From NCBI GenBank assembly GCA_016721005.1, contig JADKJM010000013.1:112988-176987 (forward strand): a DNA stretch of 64,000 bases, in the 5' to 3' direction. The notes under the pieces were generated by a model. It worked only from the letters and a program-made list of their open reading frames with translations. It had not been told where the DNA came from and did no database searches. Position 1 is the first letter of the stretch. Each line of letters opens with the position of its first letter. A program made the translations under genes and the position numbers. This DNA comes from Flavobacteriales bacterium. GTDB taxonomy: Bacteria; Bacteroidota; Bacteroidia; Flavobacteriales_F; PHOS-HE28. This document shows, in pieces, positions 27,539 to 35,455 of this stretch.

Positions 27539-28921
27539 ATGTCGACCACACACACTTCCTGGGCCGAGCCCTACAAGATCAAAATGGTGGAACCGCTCTT
27601 CATGACCACCCGCGAACAGCGCGAGGAGGCCTTGAAGGAAGCGGGCTTCAACACCTTCCTGCTGAAGAGCGAGCACGTGTACATCGACCTGCTCACCGAT
27701 AGCGGCACCAGCGCCATGAGCGATCGCCAATGGGCCGGCATGATGATGGGCGATGAGGCCTACGCTGGCAGCCGCAACTTCTACCACCTCGAAGCGGCCA
27801 TCCAGCGCTACTACGGCTACAAGCACATCATCCCCACGCACCAAGGGCGCGGCGCGGAGAACCTGATCTCACGCATCCTCATCAAGCCGGGCGATATCGT
27901 ACCGGGCAACATGTACTTCACCACCACCAAGCTCCACCAGGAGATGGCCGGCGGCACGTTCGCGGACATCATCGTGGACGAAGCGCATGATGCCAACAGC
28001 GCCTTCCCGTTCAAAGGGAATGTCGATCTGAAGAAACTGCAAGCATTGATCGACACCCACGGTGCGGCGAAGATCCCCTACGTCAGCATCGCCACCACGG
28101 TGAACATGGCGGGCGGGCAACCGCTCTCCATGGCCAACATGAAGGCCGTGCGCGAGCTCACGAAGAAGCACGGCATCCGCATCATCCACGACATGACCCG
28201 CGTGGCCGAGAACGCCTACATGATCAAGCTGCTGGAGGAAGGGCAGAGCCACCGCCCCACCGCTGAGATCGTGCTGGAGCTCTGCTCGCTCACCGACGGC
28301 GCCACCATGAGCGCCAAGAAGGATGCGCTGGTGAACATCGGCGGTTTTCTGGCCACGAACGAATGGGATGTCTTTGAAGAGGCGCGCAACCAGGTGGTGA
28401 TCTTCGAAGGACTGCACACGTACGGCGGATTGGCGGGACGCGATATGGAGGCCATGGCGATCGGCATCTCGGAATCGGTGGACGAGGACCACATCCGCGC
28501 ACGCGTCGGCCAAGTGTTCTACCTCGGAAAGAAATTGCAGGCCGCCGGTATCCCCATGGTGAAACCGATCGGCACGCATGGTGTGTTCCTGGACGCGAAA
28601 GCCTTCTTGCCGCATGTGCCGCAACTGGCATTCCCCGCGCAAACACTCGCTGCGGAATTGTACCTCGATGCAGGTGTGCGCACCATGGAGCGCGGCATCG
28701 TCAGTGCGGGCCGTGACAAGGAGACCGGTGACCACTGCTATCCGGAACTCGAGCTCGTGCGGCTCACCATCCCGCGTCGCGTGTACACCCAAGCGCACAT
28801 GGACGTGGTCGCCGAGAGTGTGCAGCGCGTGTATGAACGCCGGGCTTCCATCAAAGGCTTGCGCATGACCTACGAACCCAAGTACCTGCGCTTCTTCCAA
28901 GCGCGGTTCGAGACACTTTGA
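27539..28921 (+). CDS. tpl: Tyrosine phenol-lyase
   Basis: 460 residues, PLP-dependent beta-lyase that splits L-tyrosine to phenol, pyruvate and ammonia. The beta-eliminating-lyase fold is shown by LTDSGTSAMSDRQWAGMMMG, IIPTHQGRGAENL, the PLP lysine in TMSAKKDALVNIGG and YGGLAGRDMEAMAIG. The substrate-specificity segment reads GVRTMERGIVSAGRD, with the Arg (MERG) of tyrosine phenol-lyases where tryptophanases have EIGS. It lies 75 bases upstream of a second lyase that looks like tryptophanase. Phenol is a possible precursor of 4-hydroxybenzoate for the aromatic pathway at 40-63 kb, but no phenylphosphate synthase is in the window. Confidence 0.88.
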   Translation: MSTTHTSWAEPYKIKMVEPLFMTTREQREEALKEAGFNTFLLKSEHVYIDLLTDSGTSAMSDRQWAGMMMGDEAYAGSRNFYHLEAAIQRYYGYKHIIPTHQGRGAENLISRILIKPGDIVPGNMYFTTTKLHQEMAGGTFADIIVDEAHDANSAFPFKGNVDLKKLQALIDTHGAAKIPYVSIATTVNMAGGQPLSMANMKAVRELTKKHGIRIIHDMTRVAENAYMIKLLEEGQSHRPTAEIVLELCSLTDGATMSAKKDALVNIGGFLATNEWDVFEEARNQVVIFEGLHTYGGLAGRDMEAMAIGISESVDEDHIRARVGQVFYLGKKLQAAGIPMVKPIGTHGVFLDAKAFLPHVPQLAFPAQTLAAELYLDAGVRTMERGIVSAGRDKETGDHCYPELELVRLTIPRRVYTQAHMDVVAESVQRVYERRASIKGLRMTYEPKYLRFFQARFETL

Positions 28922-28964
28922 ACATTCACCTTGACTATCGCAGGAACGGTCAGTGCATTCCATT

Positions 28965-28988
28965 GTCTGATCGTCTGATCTTCTGATC
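28965..28988 (+). repeat. Three tandem octamers before tnaA
   Basis: GTCTGATC, GTCTGATC and TTCTGATC follow each other without gaps, ending eight bases before the tnaA ATG. Possibly a regulatory or slippage-prone leader, but the unit is short and low in information. Confidence 0.4.
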
Positions 28989-28996
28989 GACTCCCC

Positions 28997-30373
28997 ATGC
29001 AACACAAGACCGTCATCGAGCCCTTCCGCATCAAGAGCGTGGAGCCGATAAGCGTGAGCACCGAAGAGGAGCGCACGCAATACTTGAAGGATGCGCATTA
29101 CAATCCTTTCCTGCTGCGCTCGGACAATGTGATCATCGACTTCATGACCGATAGCGGCACCAGCGCCATGAGCGCGAAGCAATGGGCCGGTATGATGGAG
29201 GGCGATGAGGCCTACGCCGGATCACGCAGTTGGGAGCGCATGGAGAAGGAAGTGCGTGACCTCACGGGCATGCAATACATCCTGCCCACGCACCAGGGCC
29301 GCGCTGCGGAGCGCATCATCTACGGCCACTTGGGCGGTGCAGGCAAGGTCTTCATCAGCAACACGCACTTCGACACCACGCGCGCCAACATCGAATTCAG
29401 TGGGGCCACCGCGATCGATATCCCCATCGCCGAAGGGAAGGACACGGCACTGCAGCATCCGTTCAAAGGCAACATGGACGTGGCCGCATTGGACCTCTTG
29501 CTGAAAGAGCACAAAGGCCATGTGGGCGCAGTGATCCTTACGGTCACCAACAACAGCGGCGGTGGCCAGCCGGTGAGCATGGCCAATGCGGAAGGCGCTG
29601 CCGCGATCTGCAAACGGCACGGCGTGTTGTTCCTGCTCGACTGTTGCCGTATCGCGGAGAACAGCTGGTTCATCAAGCACCGCGAAGAGGGCATGGAAGG
29701 TGTCACTTACCGCGAGATCGCCCAACGCATGTTCGCACTGGCCGATGGCGCGGTGATGAGCGCGAAGAAGGATGCACTGGTGAACATGGGCGGCTTTCTT
29801 GCCTTGAAGGATGAAGCGTTGGCCGAAGCCTGCATCAACTTGCTGATCATCACCGAAGGCTTCGCTACGTACGGCGGGCTGTCCGGTCGCGATATGGAAG
29901 CCCTTGCGATCGGCTTGCAGGAGATCTTCGACCCGCACTACCTGGACTACCGGATCAAGAGCACCTTGTTCCTCGGGATGAGGATGCATGAGATGGGCGT
30001 TCCCCTCATGCTGCCCATCGGTGGCCACGCCGTGTATGTGGATGCCAAGAAGCTCTATCCGCACATTCCACCGGAACAGTATCCAGGCCAAGCGTTGGTG
30101 TGCGAGCTGTACGAGTTGGCGGGCATCCGTACCGTGGAGATCGGCTCGGTGATGTTCGGCACCTACAACGCGGATGGATCGTTGAAACCCGCGCCCATGG
30201 AACTGGTGCGTCTGGCCATTCCCCGGCGCGTGTACACGCAAAGCCACATCGAGTACGTCATCGAGACCTTCGCCGAGATCATGAAGCGGCGCGAGAATGT
30301 ACTTGGCCTGAAGATCATCAAGGAGCCGCGTTTCCTGCGGCATTTCACCGCGCATTTCGAACCCTTGTCATGA
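28997..30373 (+). CDS. tnaA: Tryptophanase (beta-eliminating lyase)
   Basis: 458 residues. PLP enzyme that converts tryptophan to indole, pyruvate and ammonia. The same fold as the preceding gene is seen in PTHQGRAAERIIYGH, FLLDCCRIAENSWFIK and VMSAKKDALVNMGG with the PLP Lys. The specificity segment is GIRTVEIGSVMFGTY, with EIGS as in tryptophanases and unlike MERG in the phenol-lyase upstream. Some stretches (GLSGRDMEALAIGL) look phenol-lyase-like, so the pair probably arose by duplication and substrate choice should be tested. No TnaC-type leader peptide was recognised. Confidence 0.78.
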   Translation: MQHKTVIEPFRIKSVEPISVSTEEERTQYLKDAHYNPFLLRSDNVIIDFMTDSGTSAMSAKQWAGMMEGDEAYAGSRSWERMEKEVRDLTGMQYILPTHQGRAAERIIYGHLGGAGKVFISNTHFDTTRANIEFSGATAIDIPIAEGKDTALQHPFKGNMDVAALDLLLKEHKGHVGAVILTVTNNSGGGQPVSMANAEGAAAICKRHGVLFLLDCCRIAENSWFIKHREEGMEGVTYREIAQRMFALADGAVMSAKKDALVNMGGFLALKDEALAEACINLLIITEGFATYGGLSGRDMEALAIGLQEIFDPHYLDYRIKSTLFLGMRMHEMGVPLMLPIGGHAVYVDAKKLYPHIPPEQYPGQALVCELYELAGIRTVEIGSVMFGTYNADGSLKPAPMELVRLAIPRRVYTQSHIEYVIETFAEIMKRRENVLGLKIIKEPRFLRHFTAHFEPLS

Positions 30374-30825
30374 GCGCTGAATTCGCACACGACCTCATTC
30401 GTGTCACCAAGCGCTTCACCTTCGAGATGGCCCACGCGCTGCGCTGCCACGATGGAATGTGCGCGCAGATCCATGGCCATTCGTATGTGTTGGACGTCAC
30501 GCTGAACGGTACACCGCGCAACGAACCCGGTGATCCCAAGGACGGCATGGTCATGGACTTCGCGGAACTGAAGAAACTGGTGACGAAAGCCGTGATCGAA
30601 CATTACGACCATGCGTTGGTGCTTCACGAAAAGGAGCGCGAGCATGCATTGCCGGACCGCGACCTCTTCGGGCGTACACGCTTCACACCGTGGCAACCCT
30701 CCTGCGAGAACGTGCTCTTGGATATCGTGGCGCGCCTGCGAAAGGTGATCCAGGCACCAGTACGCTTGCACCGTGTGCGCCTGCAAGAGACCGCCACGAG
30801 TTGGGCGGAGTGGGAGGCGGAGTGA
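30370..30825 (+). CDS. queD: 6-pyruvoyltetrahydropterin/6-carboxytetrahydropterin synthase family protein
   Basis: 151 residues, the family's usual length. Zinc and catalytic residues lie in RFTFEMAHALRCHDGMC and QIHGHSYVLDVTL; the later VMDFAELKKLV and a His/Asp pair (HYDHALVLH) plus the C-terminal Glu in LQETATSWAEW complete the pattern. It makes 6-carboxytetrahydropterin in queuosine synthesis (QueD) or acts in pterin synthesis. The ATG overlaps the tnaA stop. The last 102 bases are duplicated at 31513-31614, on the far side of a toxin-antitoxin pair. Confidence 0.82.
   Translation: MSAEFAHDLIRVTKRFTFEMAHALRCHDGMCAQIHGHSYVLDVTLNGTPRNEPGDPKDGMVMDFAELKKLVTKAVIEHYDHALVLHEKEREHALPDRDLFGRTRFTPWQPSCENVLLDIVARLRKVIQAPVRLHRVRLQETATSWAEWEAE
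30724..30825 (+). repeat. First copy of a ~102-bp direct repeat (3' end of queD-like gene)
   Basis: These bases, including the stop codon, align without gaps to 31513-31614 with about nine differences, mostly synonymous or conservative. The two copies bracket the vapC/antitoxin genes, which lie on the opposite strand. Confidence 0.85.
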
Positions 30826-30829
30826 TCGA

Positions 30830-31216
30830 TCAGGGTTTCACGAGCGGCACATCGTACAGCGCGAAGCACGGATCAGCGGTGAGCAGCAGCATGCCTTCGG
30901 CCTTGGCTTGTGCGATCAGCATTCGGTCGAATGGGTCGCGGTGGTGCATGGGAAGCGCGGAAAGTTCAAGGATATGCGACATGGTGATCGGTAAAGGGAC
31001 GAATCCTCCAGCGGTGAACGTCTTGAAGAAGTCCTCGATCGGCCTGTGCAGCTCCAATTTTCCGAGCATGTGCTTGATCGCGATCTCCCACAAGGTGGCA
31101 ATGCTAACAAGACACTCATTCTTGGGATCCTCGATGATCGATCTGCTGGCAGTGGTGCATTGCCGTTGGCCCAGAATGAACCAAAGGAAGACATGGGTGT
31201 CCAGCAACACCTTCAT
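30830..31216 (-). CDS. VapC-type PIN-domain toxin
   Basis: 128 residues. PIN-domain ribonuclease with the acidic residues in MKVLLDTHVFLWFI (Asp6), SIATLWEIAIKHM (Glu), HHRDPFDRMLIAQA (Asp) and LLTADPCFALY (Asp). These toxins cut tRNA or rRNA when not bound by antitoxin. The start overlaps the antitoxin stop by four bases, the normal antitoxin-then-toxin order. Its 3' end lies four bases from the queD stop, tail to tail. Confidence 0.9.
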   Translation of the reverse strand: MKVLLDTHVFLWFILGQRQCTTASRSIIEDPKNECLVSIATLWEIAIKHMLGKLELHRPIEDFFKTFTAGGFVPLPITMSHILELSALPMHHRDPFDRMLIAQAKAEGMLLLTADPCFALYDVPLVKP

Positions 31217-31446
31217 TCCATGTACTCCTTGAAGTCATCGAGCGGTGCATCGAAGTCTTTGGATATGGTGGCCATGCCTTTGGCGATGCCGAACACCCGC
31301 AACTTTCCCGTACCGCTTTCGGGCGATCCGGGCGATTTCTTCTGTCGCTCCCACTGCTCCATCAGCGACGCAATGAACGCGATCGCCTTTTTCCGCACCT
31401 CTTCCGGGAGGGAGTCAAGCCGGATGTACTGGTCATGGCTGGCCAT
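31213..31446 (-). CDS. DUF2281-like antitoxin of the PIN toxin
   Basis: 77 residues. The N-terminal segment IRLDSLPEEVRKKAIAFIAS with a charged middle and a C-terminal FGIAKGMATISKDFDAPLDD is the pattern of DUF2281 antitoxins, which bind the PIN toxin through the C-terminal acidic tail. It sits directly upstream of and overlaps vapC. The whole pair is enclosed by the queD direct repeats. Confidence 0.82.
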   Translation of the reverse strand: MASHDQYIRLDSLPEEVRKKAIAFIASLMEQWERQKKSPGSPESGTGKLRVFGIAKGMATISKDFDAPLDDFKEYME

Positions 31447-31500
31447 ACTTCAAAAGTAAGAGAAGTCGATCCAAGTGGACCCGGATCATCTTCCGCGCAG

Positions 31501-31614
31501 ATGCAACTTGAATTCGTGGCGCACCTGCGAGATGTGATCCCGGCACCAGCACGCTTGCACCATGTGCGTCTGCAAGAGACCGCCACAAGTTGGGCGGAGT
31601 GGGAGGCGGAGTGA
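31501..31614 (+). pseudogene. Orphan 3' fragment of a queD-like gene
   Basis: From an ATG at 31501 only 37 codons are open; from 31513 they encode a near copy of the QueD C-terminus, ending LQETATSWAEWEAE and stop. It lacks all zinc ligands, so it cannot be an enzyme. It is the second copy of the repeat whose first copy is 30724-30825. A duplication or integration event around the toxin-antitoxin pair is the likely origin. Confidence 0.8.
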
Positions 31615-31624
31615 GTTCGGAAGC

Positions 31625-32014
31625 TCAGACCTTTTCCAACACGCGCTGCAACGCATCGCGGACCTGTGCTGCGATGGGTTCCACGGCCGGGTTCCCCACA
31701 GCCCCCATCGCCGCAGCGGGATCGATCGCGGCCAGTTCATGCTTCCCATCAGGCAATTGGCGGATGGTGACATTGCACGGTAGCATCGTGCTGATGTGCG
31801 GTTCCAAGGTGACCACTTGATCGGCGAAGACCGGGTTGCAGGCACCCAGGATCAGGTGCGGCAAATGGTCCTTGTCCAGTTTCTTCTTCAAGGTCGCTTG
31901 CAGGTCGATCTCCGTGAGCACACCGAAGCCTTCGGTCTTCAGCGCTTCAACGACGCGTTCCTTCAATGCGGCCATGTCGGTGGTGTCGATGGTACGGGTG
32001 ATGCAGTAGTTCAT
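31625..32014 (-). CDS. DUF302 protein
   Basis: 129 residues from ATG 32014 (MNYCITRTIDTTDMAALKER); ATG 32035 in frame would add seven residues. The DUF302 pattern is clear: ALKTEGFGVLTEIDLQATLK, HLILGACNPVFADQVVTLEP and LPCNVTIRQLPDGKHEL. The family is linked to redox or NO/sulfur stress, but its biochemistry is unsettled. A CRP-like site lies 72-87 bases upstream of the start, matching the site upstream of the cytochrome b561 operon at 11.4 kb. Confidence 0.85.
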   Translation of the reverse strand: MNYCITRTIDTTDMAALKERVVEALKTEGFGVLTEIDLQATLKKKLDKDHLPHLILGACNPVFADQVVTLEPHISTMLPCNVTIRQLPDGKHELAAIDPAAAMGAVGNPAVEPIAAQVRDALQRVLEKV

Positions 32015-32085
32015 GTCGTTCCGGGTTGATGCCATCGGGTGGCATGCAGTGTTCCGCAAAGGTCGGACGGTTGATCAAGTGTGGA

Positions 32086-32101
32086 TGTGATGATGGTCAC
32101 G
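32086..32101. promoter_or_regulatory. CRP/FNR-superfamily-like site upstream of DUF302 gene
   Basis: TGTGA-N6-TCACG with spacer TGATGG, the same arms as at 11433-11448. It sits 72-87 bases before the DUF302 start and downstream of the moaA stop, so DUF302 is its probable target. Confidence 0.5.
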
Positions 32102-32170
32102 AAGAGTAGCCCTCCCCTATCCATCCAGCCTTTTCAATGGCTTGGTAACACTCGCACGTGCGTCTCCGGA

Positions 32171-33178
32171 TCAGCCGCCAATGGCCTGCATGGTCCGGTT
32201 CCGGGAGTGGTTCTCCGGCTTGCTGAATTCCTCCAACGTATCCATTCCGCCGCGCTCCTTCTTCTTGTGCAGGACGGTATCACGGATCAGGTCGGTGATG
32301 TCCTCACCGTTTCGGTAGGCGCTTAACAGGTCGGTCTCGGTGCCGGAGAACAGGCAGTTCTTCATGCGGCCGTCCGCCGTAAGCCGCAGCCGGTTGCATG
32401 AATCGCAGAACGGGTTGGTCACGGTGCTGATGACCGCGAAGTCGCCCTTGTGTCCTTTGATCCGATAGTGCTTCGCCGTGTCGTGCGGGCCATCCGTAAG
32501 CCGTTCAATGTTGTTTGCTCCGAACCGGGTACCAACCGTGTCGAGGACTTCCTGTAAGGAGATGCCCTTGCTCCAGTCCCACCGGTTCCCGTCGAAGGGC
32601 ATGAACTCGATGAAGCGGACCCGGACGCCTTCTTCCGCCGTCCATTGCACGAAATCCCCGATCTCGTCGTCGTTCGTGCCGCGGATCAATACCACGTTCA
32701 CCTTCACATCGAAGCCCTCCCGCATAAGCAAGCGGATGTTGGACATGACCTCCTTGAAATGATCGCGCCGCGTGATCCGATGCATCTTCTCGGCGTCCAA
32801 CGAATCCAGGCTCACGTTCACGCTTCGTATCCTGGCTCGTTGGAAGACGTCGATGAAGCGGTCCACCAGTACGCCGTTGGTGGTGATCGCGAGTTCCACG
32901 GGGAGCCGGGACAGTCCCTCGATGATCTCCGCGGCATCGCGCCGGATCAGTGGCTCGCCACCGGTCAGCCGGATCTTGCGCACGCCCATGGAAACGAATG
33001 TGCCGGCGATGGAAAGCAATTCCTCCTGCCGCATGAACTCCTCCTTCGGCCGAAGCGGGATCCCCTCCTCCGGCATGCAGTAGAAGCACCGCATGTTGCA
33101 GCGCTCCGTCAGGGAGATCCGCAGGTAGTCGTGCCTCCTTCCGAAGGTGTCCGTCAACATGTTGCCCCGGTCATCCAT
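32171..33178 (-). CDS. moaA: GTP 3',8-cyclase (molybdenum cofactor biosynthesis)
   Basis: 335 residues from ATG 33178; ATG 33196 is also in frame and would overlap the upstream gene. Radical-SAM enzyme for the first step of molybdopterin synthesis: N-terminal cluster motif CNMRCFYC, the GGEPLIRRD segment, the C-terminal second cluster CDSCNRLRLTADGRMKNC and the terminal GG all present. Molybdenum cofactor would be needed by the hydroxylase at 40.3-44.1 kb. It follows a hemerythrin gene on the same strand; no other moa genes are seen here. Confidence 0.95.
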   Translation of the reverse strand: MDDRGNMLTDTFGRRHDYLRISLTERCNMRCFYCMPEEGIPLRPKEEFMRQEELLSIAGTFVSMGVRKIRLTGGEPLIRRDAAEIIEGLSRLPVELAITTNGVLVDRFIDVFQRARIRSVNVSLDSLDAEKMHRITRRDHFKEVMSNIRLLMREGFDVKVNVVLIRGTNDDEIGDFVQWTAEEGVRVRFIEFMPFDGNRWDWSKGISLQEVLDTVGTRFGANNIERLTDGPHDTAKHYRIKGHKGDFAVISTVTNPFCDSCNRLRLTADGRMKNCLFSGTETDLLSAYRNGEDITDLIRDTVLHKKKERGGMDTLEEFSKPENHSRNRTMQAIGG

Positions 33179-33185
33179 CAGAGGG

Positions 33186-33887
33186 TCATTTGGCAATGCG
33201 GTCGAACTCCTCGGTGCTGATCAATTTGTGCGCAAGCGGGAACAGGATGTTGTCCTCGCGGTGGATGTGCAGACGGATCAATTCCGTGAGCTCCCTGCCT
33301 GTGTTGCATGCCGTGTCCAGCACGAACGCGGCCGAGCGGGCATCAAGCAGGTGCGCCGCAAGGCCCAGCATGTTGAAGCACAATGCCCCGAGCTGGATGA
33401 ACTTCACGTGGTCGTCCTCCATCAGGTCGATCGCCGTGCGGGGCACCGCGTCAACGCTGTGCTCTCCGGTACCGACAAGTTTGCTATGCAGCAGGGGGAA
33501 CAATTGTCTTTCCTCGCGCCGGTTATGATCGAGCAGGTGGTCGTCGAAGTATTCGAAGAAGTCGTGGAAGTCCGCGCTGACCTCCTCGTCCATCCGGTAC
33601 TGCTGCTCCTTGTATCGCGCCAGGGCTTTGTCGAAGCGCTCGACCATTTCCACCCCCTTCTTGTGATCGTCCATGTAGCGCTGCAACAACGGGTGCATGG
33701 CCTCATAGGGAACGTCCTCGATCACCGTTCCACCGTATGCGTCCGGTGGATCCATGGGCGAATTCTCCTCGTCCTCCAGTCCCTTCTCCACGTTCCGCTG
33801 GAGCGGGTCGGTCTTCTTCAGGCTCGGGTCCAACTTGGGACCTTTGTTGTCCAATCGTGTTCCTGTCTCCGGGTCGATGATCTTCAT
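33186..33887 (-). CDS. Hemerythrin-domain protein (long form)
   Basis: 233 residues from ATG 33887 (MKIIDPETGTRLDNKGPKLD); the longer open frame to 34007 has no support. After a polar N-terminal region of ~65 residues come hemerythrin-type helices with FEYFDDHLLDHNRREERQLF, LMEDDHVKFIQLGALCFNML and LIRLHIHREDNILFPLAHKL, giving His and Glu di-iron ligands. The domain order suggests an RIC/YtfE-like protein, known to repair iron-sulfur clusters after NO damage, although the N-terminal ScdA domain is not evident. Its stop is close to or overlaps the moaA start. Confidence 0.8.
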   Translation of the reverse strand: MKIIDPETGTRLDNKGPKLDPSLKKTDPLQRNVEKGLEDEENSPMDPPDAYGGTVIEDVPYEAMHPLLQRYMDDHKKGVEMVERFDKALARYKEQQYRMDEEVSADFHDFFEYFDDHLLDHNRREERQLFPLLHSKLVGTGEHSVDAVPRTAIDLMEDDHVKFIQLGALCFNMLGLAAHLLDARSAAFVLDTACNTGRELTELIRLHIHREDNILFPLAHKLISTEEFDRIAK

Positions 33888-34062
33888 GGCGTTATGTGCT
33901 GTGGGGTATAACGAGGAACGCAATGTAGGGTGGATAGCAGGTCGTATAAGGCATCCGTTCGGTTCCTTCTGGTGCCAAAGGACGCACTGTCCTGATGAAC
34001 GCGACATGAGCTTTATCAGGGGAAACCGGGATCCACACCCGGACCCGACAGCGCCCTGCCGT

Positions 34063-35373
34063 TCAGAACTGCAGCCCTGTGAACCGCTTCTTCATGTTGG
34101 GCCGCACCAGGACGGCGATGTAGGCCCAGTTCTGCATGTCCGCGATCACCGGCGCGGATCCCAACTGCTGAAGTGTTTTCGTGGCGAACATCTGGGAGTA
34201 GCCCATTTGAAGGGACACCACATCGTTGAGCAGGTGGCCCATGCTCAGGTCGATCTCGTTGCCGAGCCTGTTGTCCATCTTCTCGCCGTTCTTCATCACG
34301 TTGGCAGCGGCCTGCAGCTCATGGATGTTCATGGAGAGGAAGGTGCGCTTGTTCAGGTCGTAGCGTACCCGCAGGAACACGTCCATCAGGCCCACCGAAT
34401 TCCCATGCCGGCCACCCACGTAGAAATAGTCCATGTAGCCATTGTGACCATGGTTGGTCCCGTACATCGGAGCGTAGGATCGGTTCACCTTGTCCGTGGC
34501 GTCCTGCGCAGTGCCGGAGAGCAGTTCACCTCCCAAGGTGGTGAGCAGCGCGGATCCCTTCTCCTTGTTCATGTCGAACTTGTACGAGACCTGGACGTTG
34601 GCATCATAAGCCTGCACTACGCGCTTGCCCACGTCCTCGCCGATCTGGTGGTAGTAGAAACCTGAAAGTGTAAGGCCACCACTCTCGTAACGAATGGTGG
34701 GCAGTCCGATCGTCTGTGTGTAGCGCACCCCTTGCGAGGTCACAGTACCCACACTGTCCCTGGAGGTGTATTGCAATCCGTTGTTCCAGAAAAGCAGGCT
34801 CAACCGGAACTTGTCCCAACTGCGTTCCATCCAGAGCATCTGGGCCACTTTGTATTGGTTGGCCACGGCGTATGGCGAATGTGTGAGTGATTCCTGCGCC
34901 GCATTATACGCCGCACCCAGATGCAGTTTCATCTTGTTCTTCTCGAACTTCAGTAGCGCGATGTCATGCGATCGGGCTTGCAGTGCCCAGTCCAAGTTCC
35001 CGAGGAATCTGGCATTGTCGTAGTTCAGTTCCTGACGCCCGAGTTTCAGGGTCCAACTCGTATCGAGCTTGATCTCGGACCAAGCCTCGTGTACCGAAAG
35101 GAATCCGTCGGTGGTGTTCGTCTGGGACGTGCTTCCCCATGTCCGTATGTCCTGCACGCTCACGAAGAAGCTCACCTTCTCATGGGTGTACGTGGCTTGC
35201 AGCCGTGTACGCTGGCCGATGGAGAACGCAGGGTCCTGGATCGTGTCGATGAGTTTTCCGTAGCCGTTGCGGAACTCCGCGCGTTGCAGCAGCTGGCCGC
35301 CCCAAGTGAACTGGGAGAACGCTTCCAGCGGCAGCAAGGTGGCAACGAGGACGCAAAAGCCCAGCGCATGCAT
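34063..35373 (-). CDS. Alginate-export-type outer-membrane porin
   Basis: 436 residues from ATG 35373, which places a normal signal peptide at the N-terminus (MHALGFCVLVATLLPLEAFS); the frame is open to 35451. The mature part begins FTWGGQLLQRAEFRNGYGK and shows repeated amphipathic strands ending in an aromatic (TGLQF), as in 16-18-stranded alginate_exp porins. In Bacteroidota these are often next to nitrate transport genes. It lies 82 bases downstream of narK on the same strand, so it may serve as the outer-membrane entry for nitrate or another anion. Confidence 0.8.
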   Translation of the reverse strand: MHALGFCVLVATLLPLEAFSQFTWGGQLLQRAEFRNGYGKLIDTIQDPAFSIGQRTRLQATYTHEKVSFFVSVQDIRTWGSTSQTNTTDGFLSVHEAWSEIKLDTSWTLKLGRQELNYDNARFLGNLDWALQARSHDIALLKFEKNKMKLHLGAAYNAAQESLTHSPYAVANQYKVAQMLWMERSWDKFRLSLLFWNNGLQYTSRDSVGTVTSQGVRYTQTIGLPTIRYESGGLTLSGFYYHQIGEDVGKRVVQAYDANVQVSYKFDMNKEKGSALLTTLGGELLSGTAQDATDKVNRSYAPMYGTNHGHNGYMDYFYVGGRHGNSVGLMDVFLRVRYDLNKRTFLSMNIHELQAAANVMKNGEKMDNRLGNEIDLSMGHLLNDVVSLQMGYSQMFATKTLQQLGSAPVIADMQNWAYIAVLVRPNMKKRFTGLQF

Positions 35374-35455
35374 CAAGCCCGATCGGGTTGCGATGAAGCA
35401 CGCGATGCAGGTGCTCCGATACAGGTCGGACTTCGCGCTACGGCCCTGCATGCGC

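Noticed and set aside
28965..28988. CRISPR-like repeat
   Set aside because: Units are only eight bases, without spacers and without cas genes.
27869..29182. 437-codon open frame on the minus strand
   Set aside because: Antisense to the two lyase genes, spanning their junction; biased composition only.
33991..34020. Inverted repeat CCTGAT/ATCAGG with 18-base spacer
   Set aside because: Six-base arms with a long spacer are expected by chance in this length of sequence; no second copy seen.
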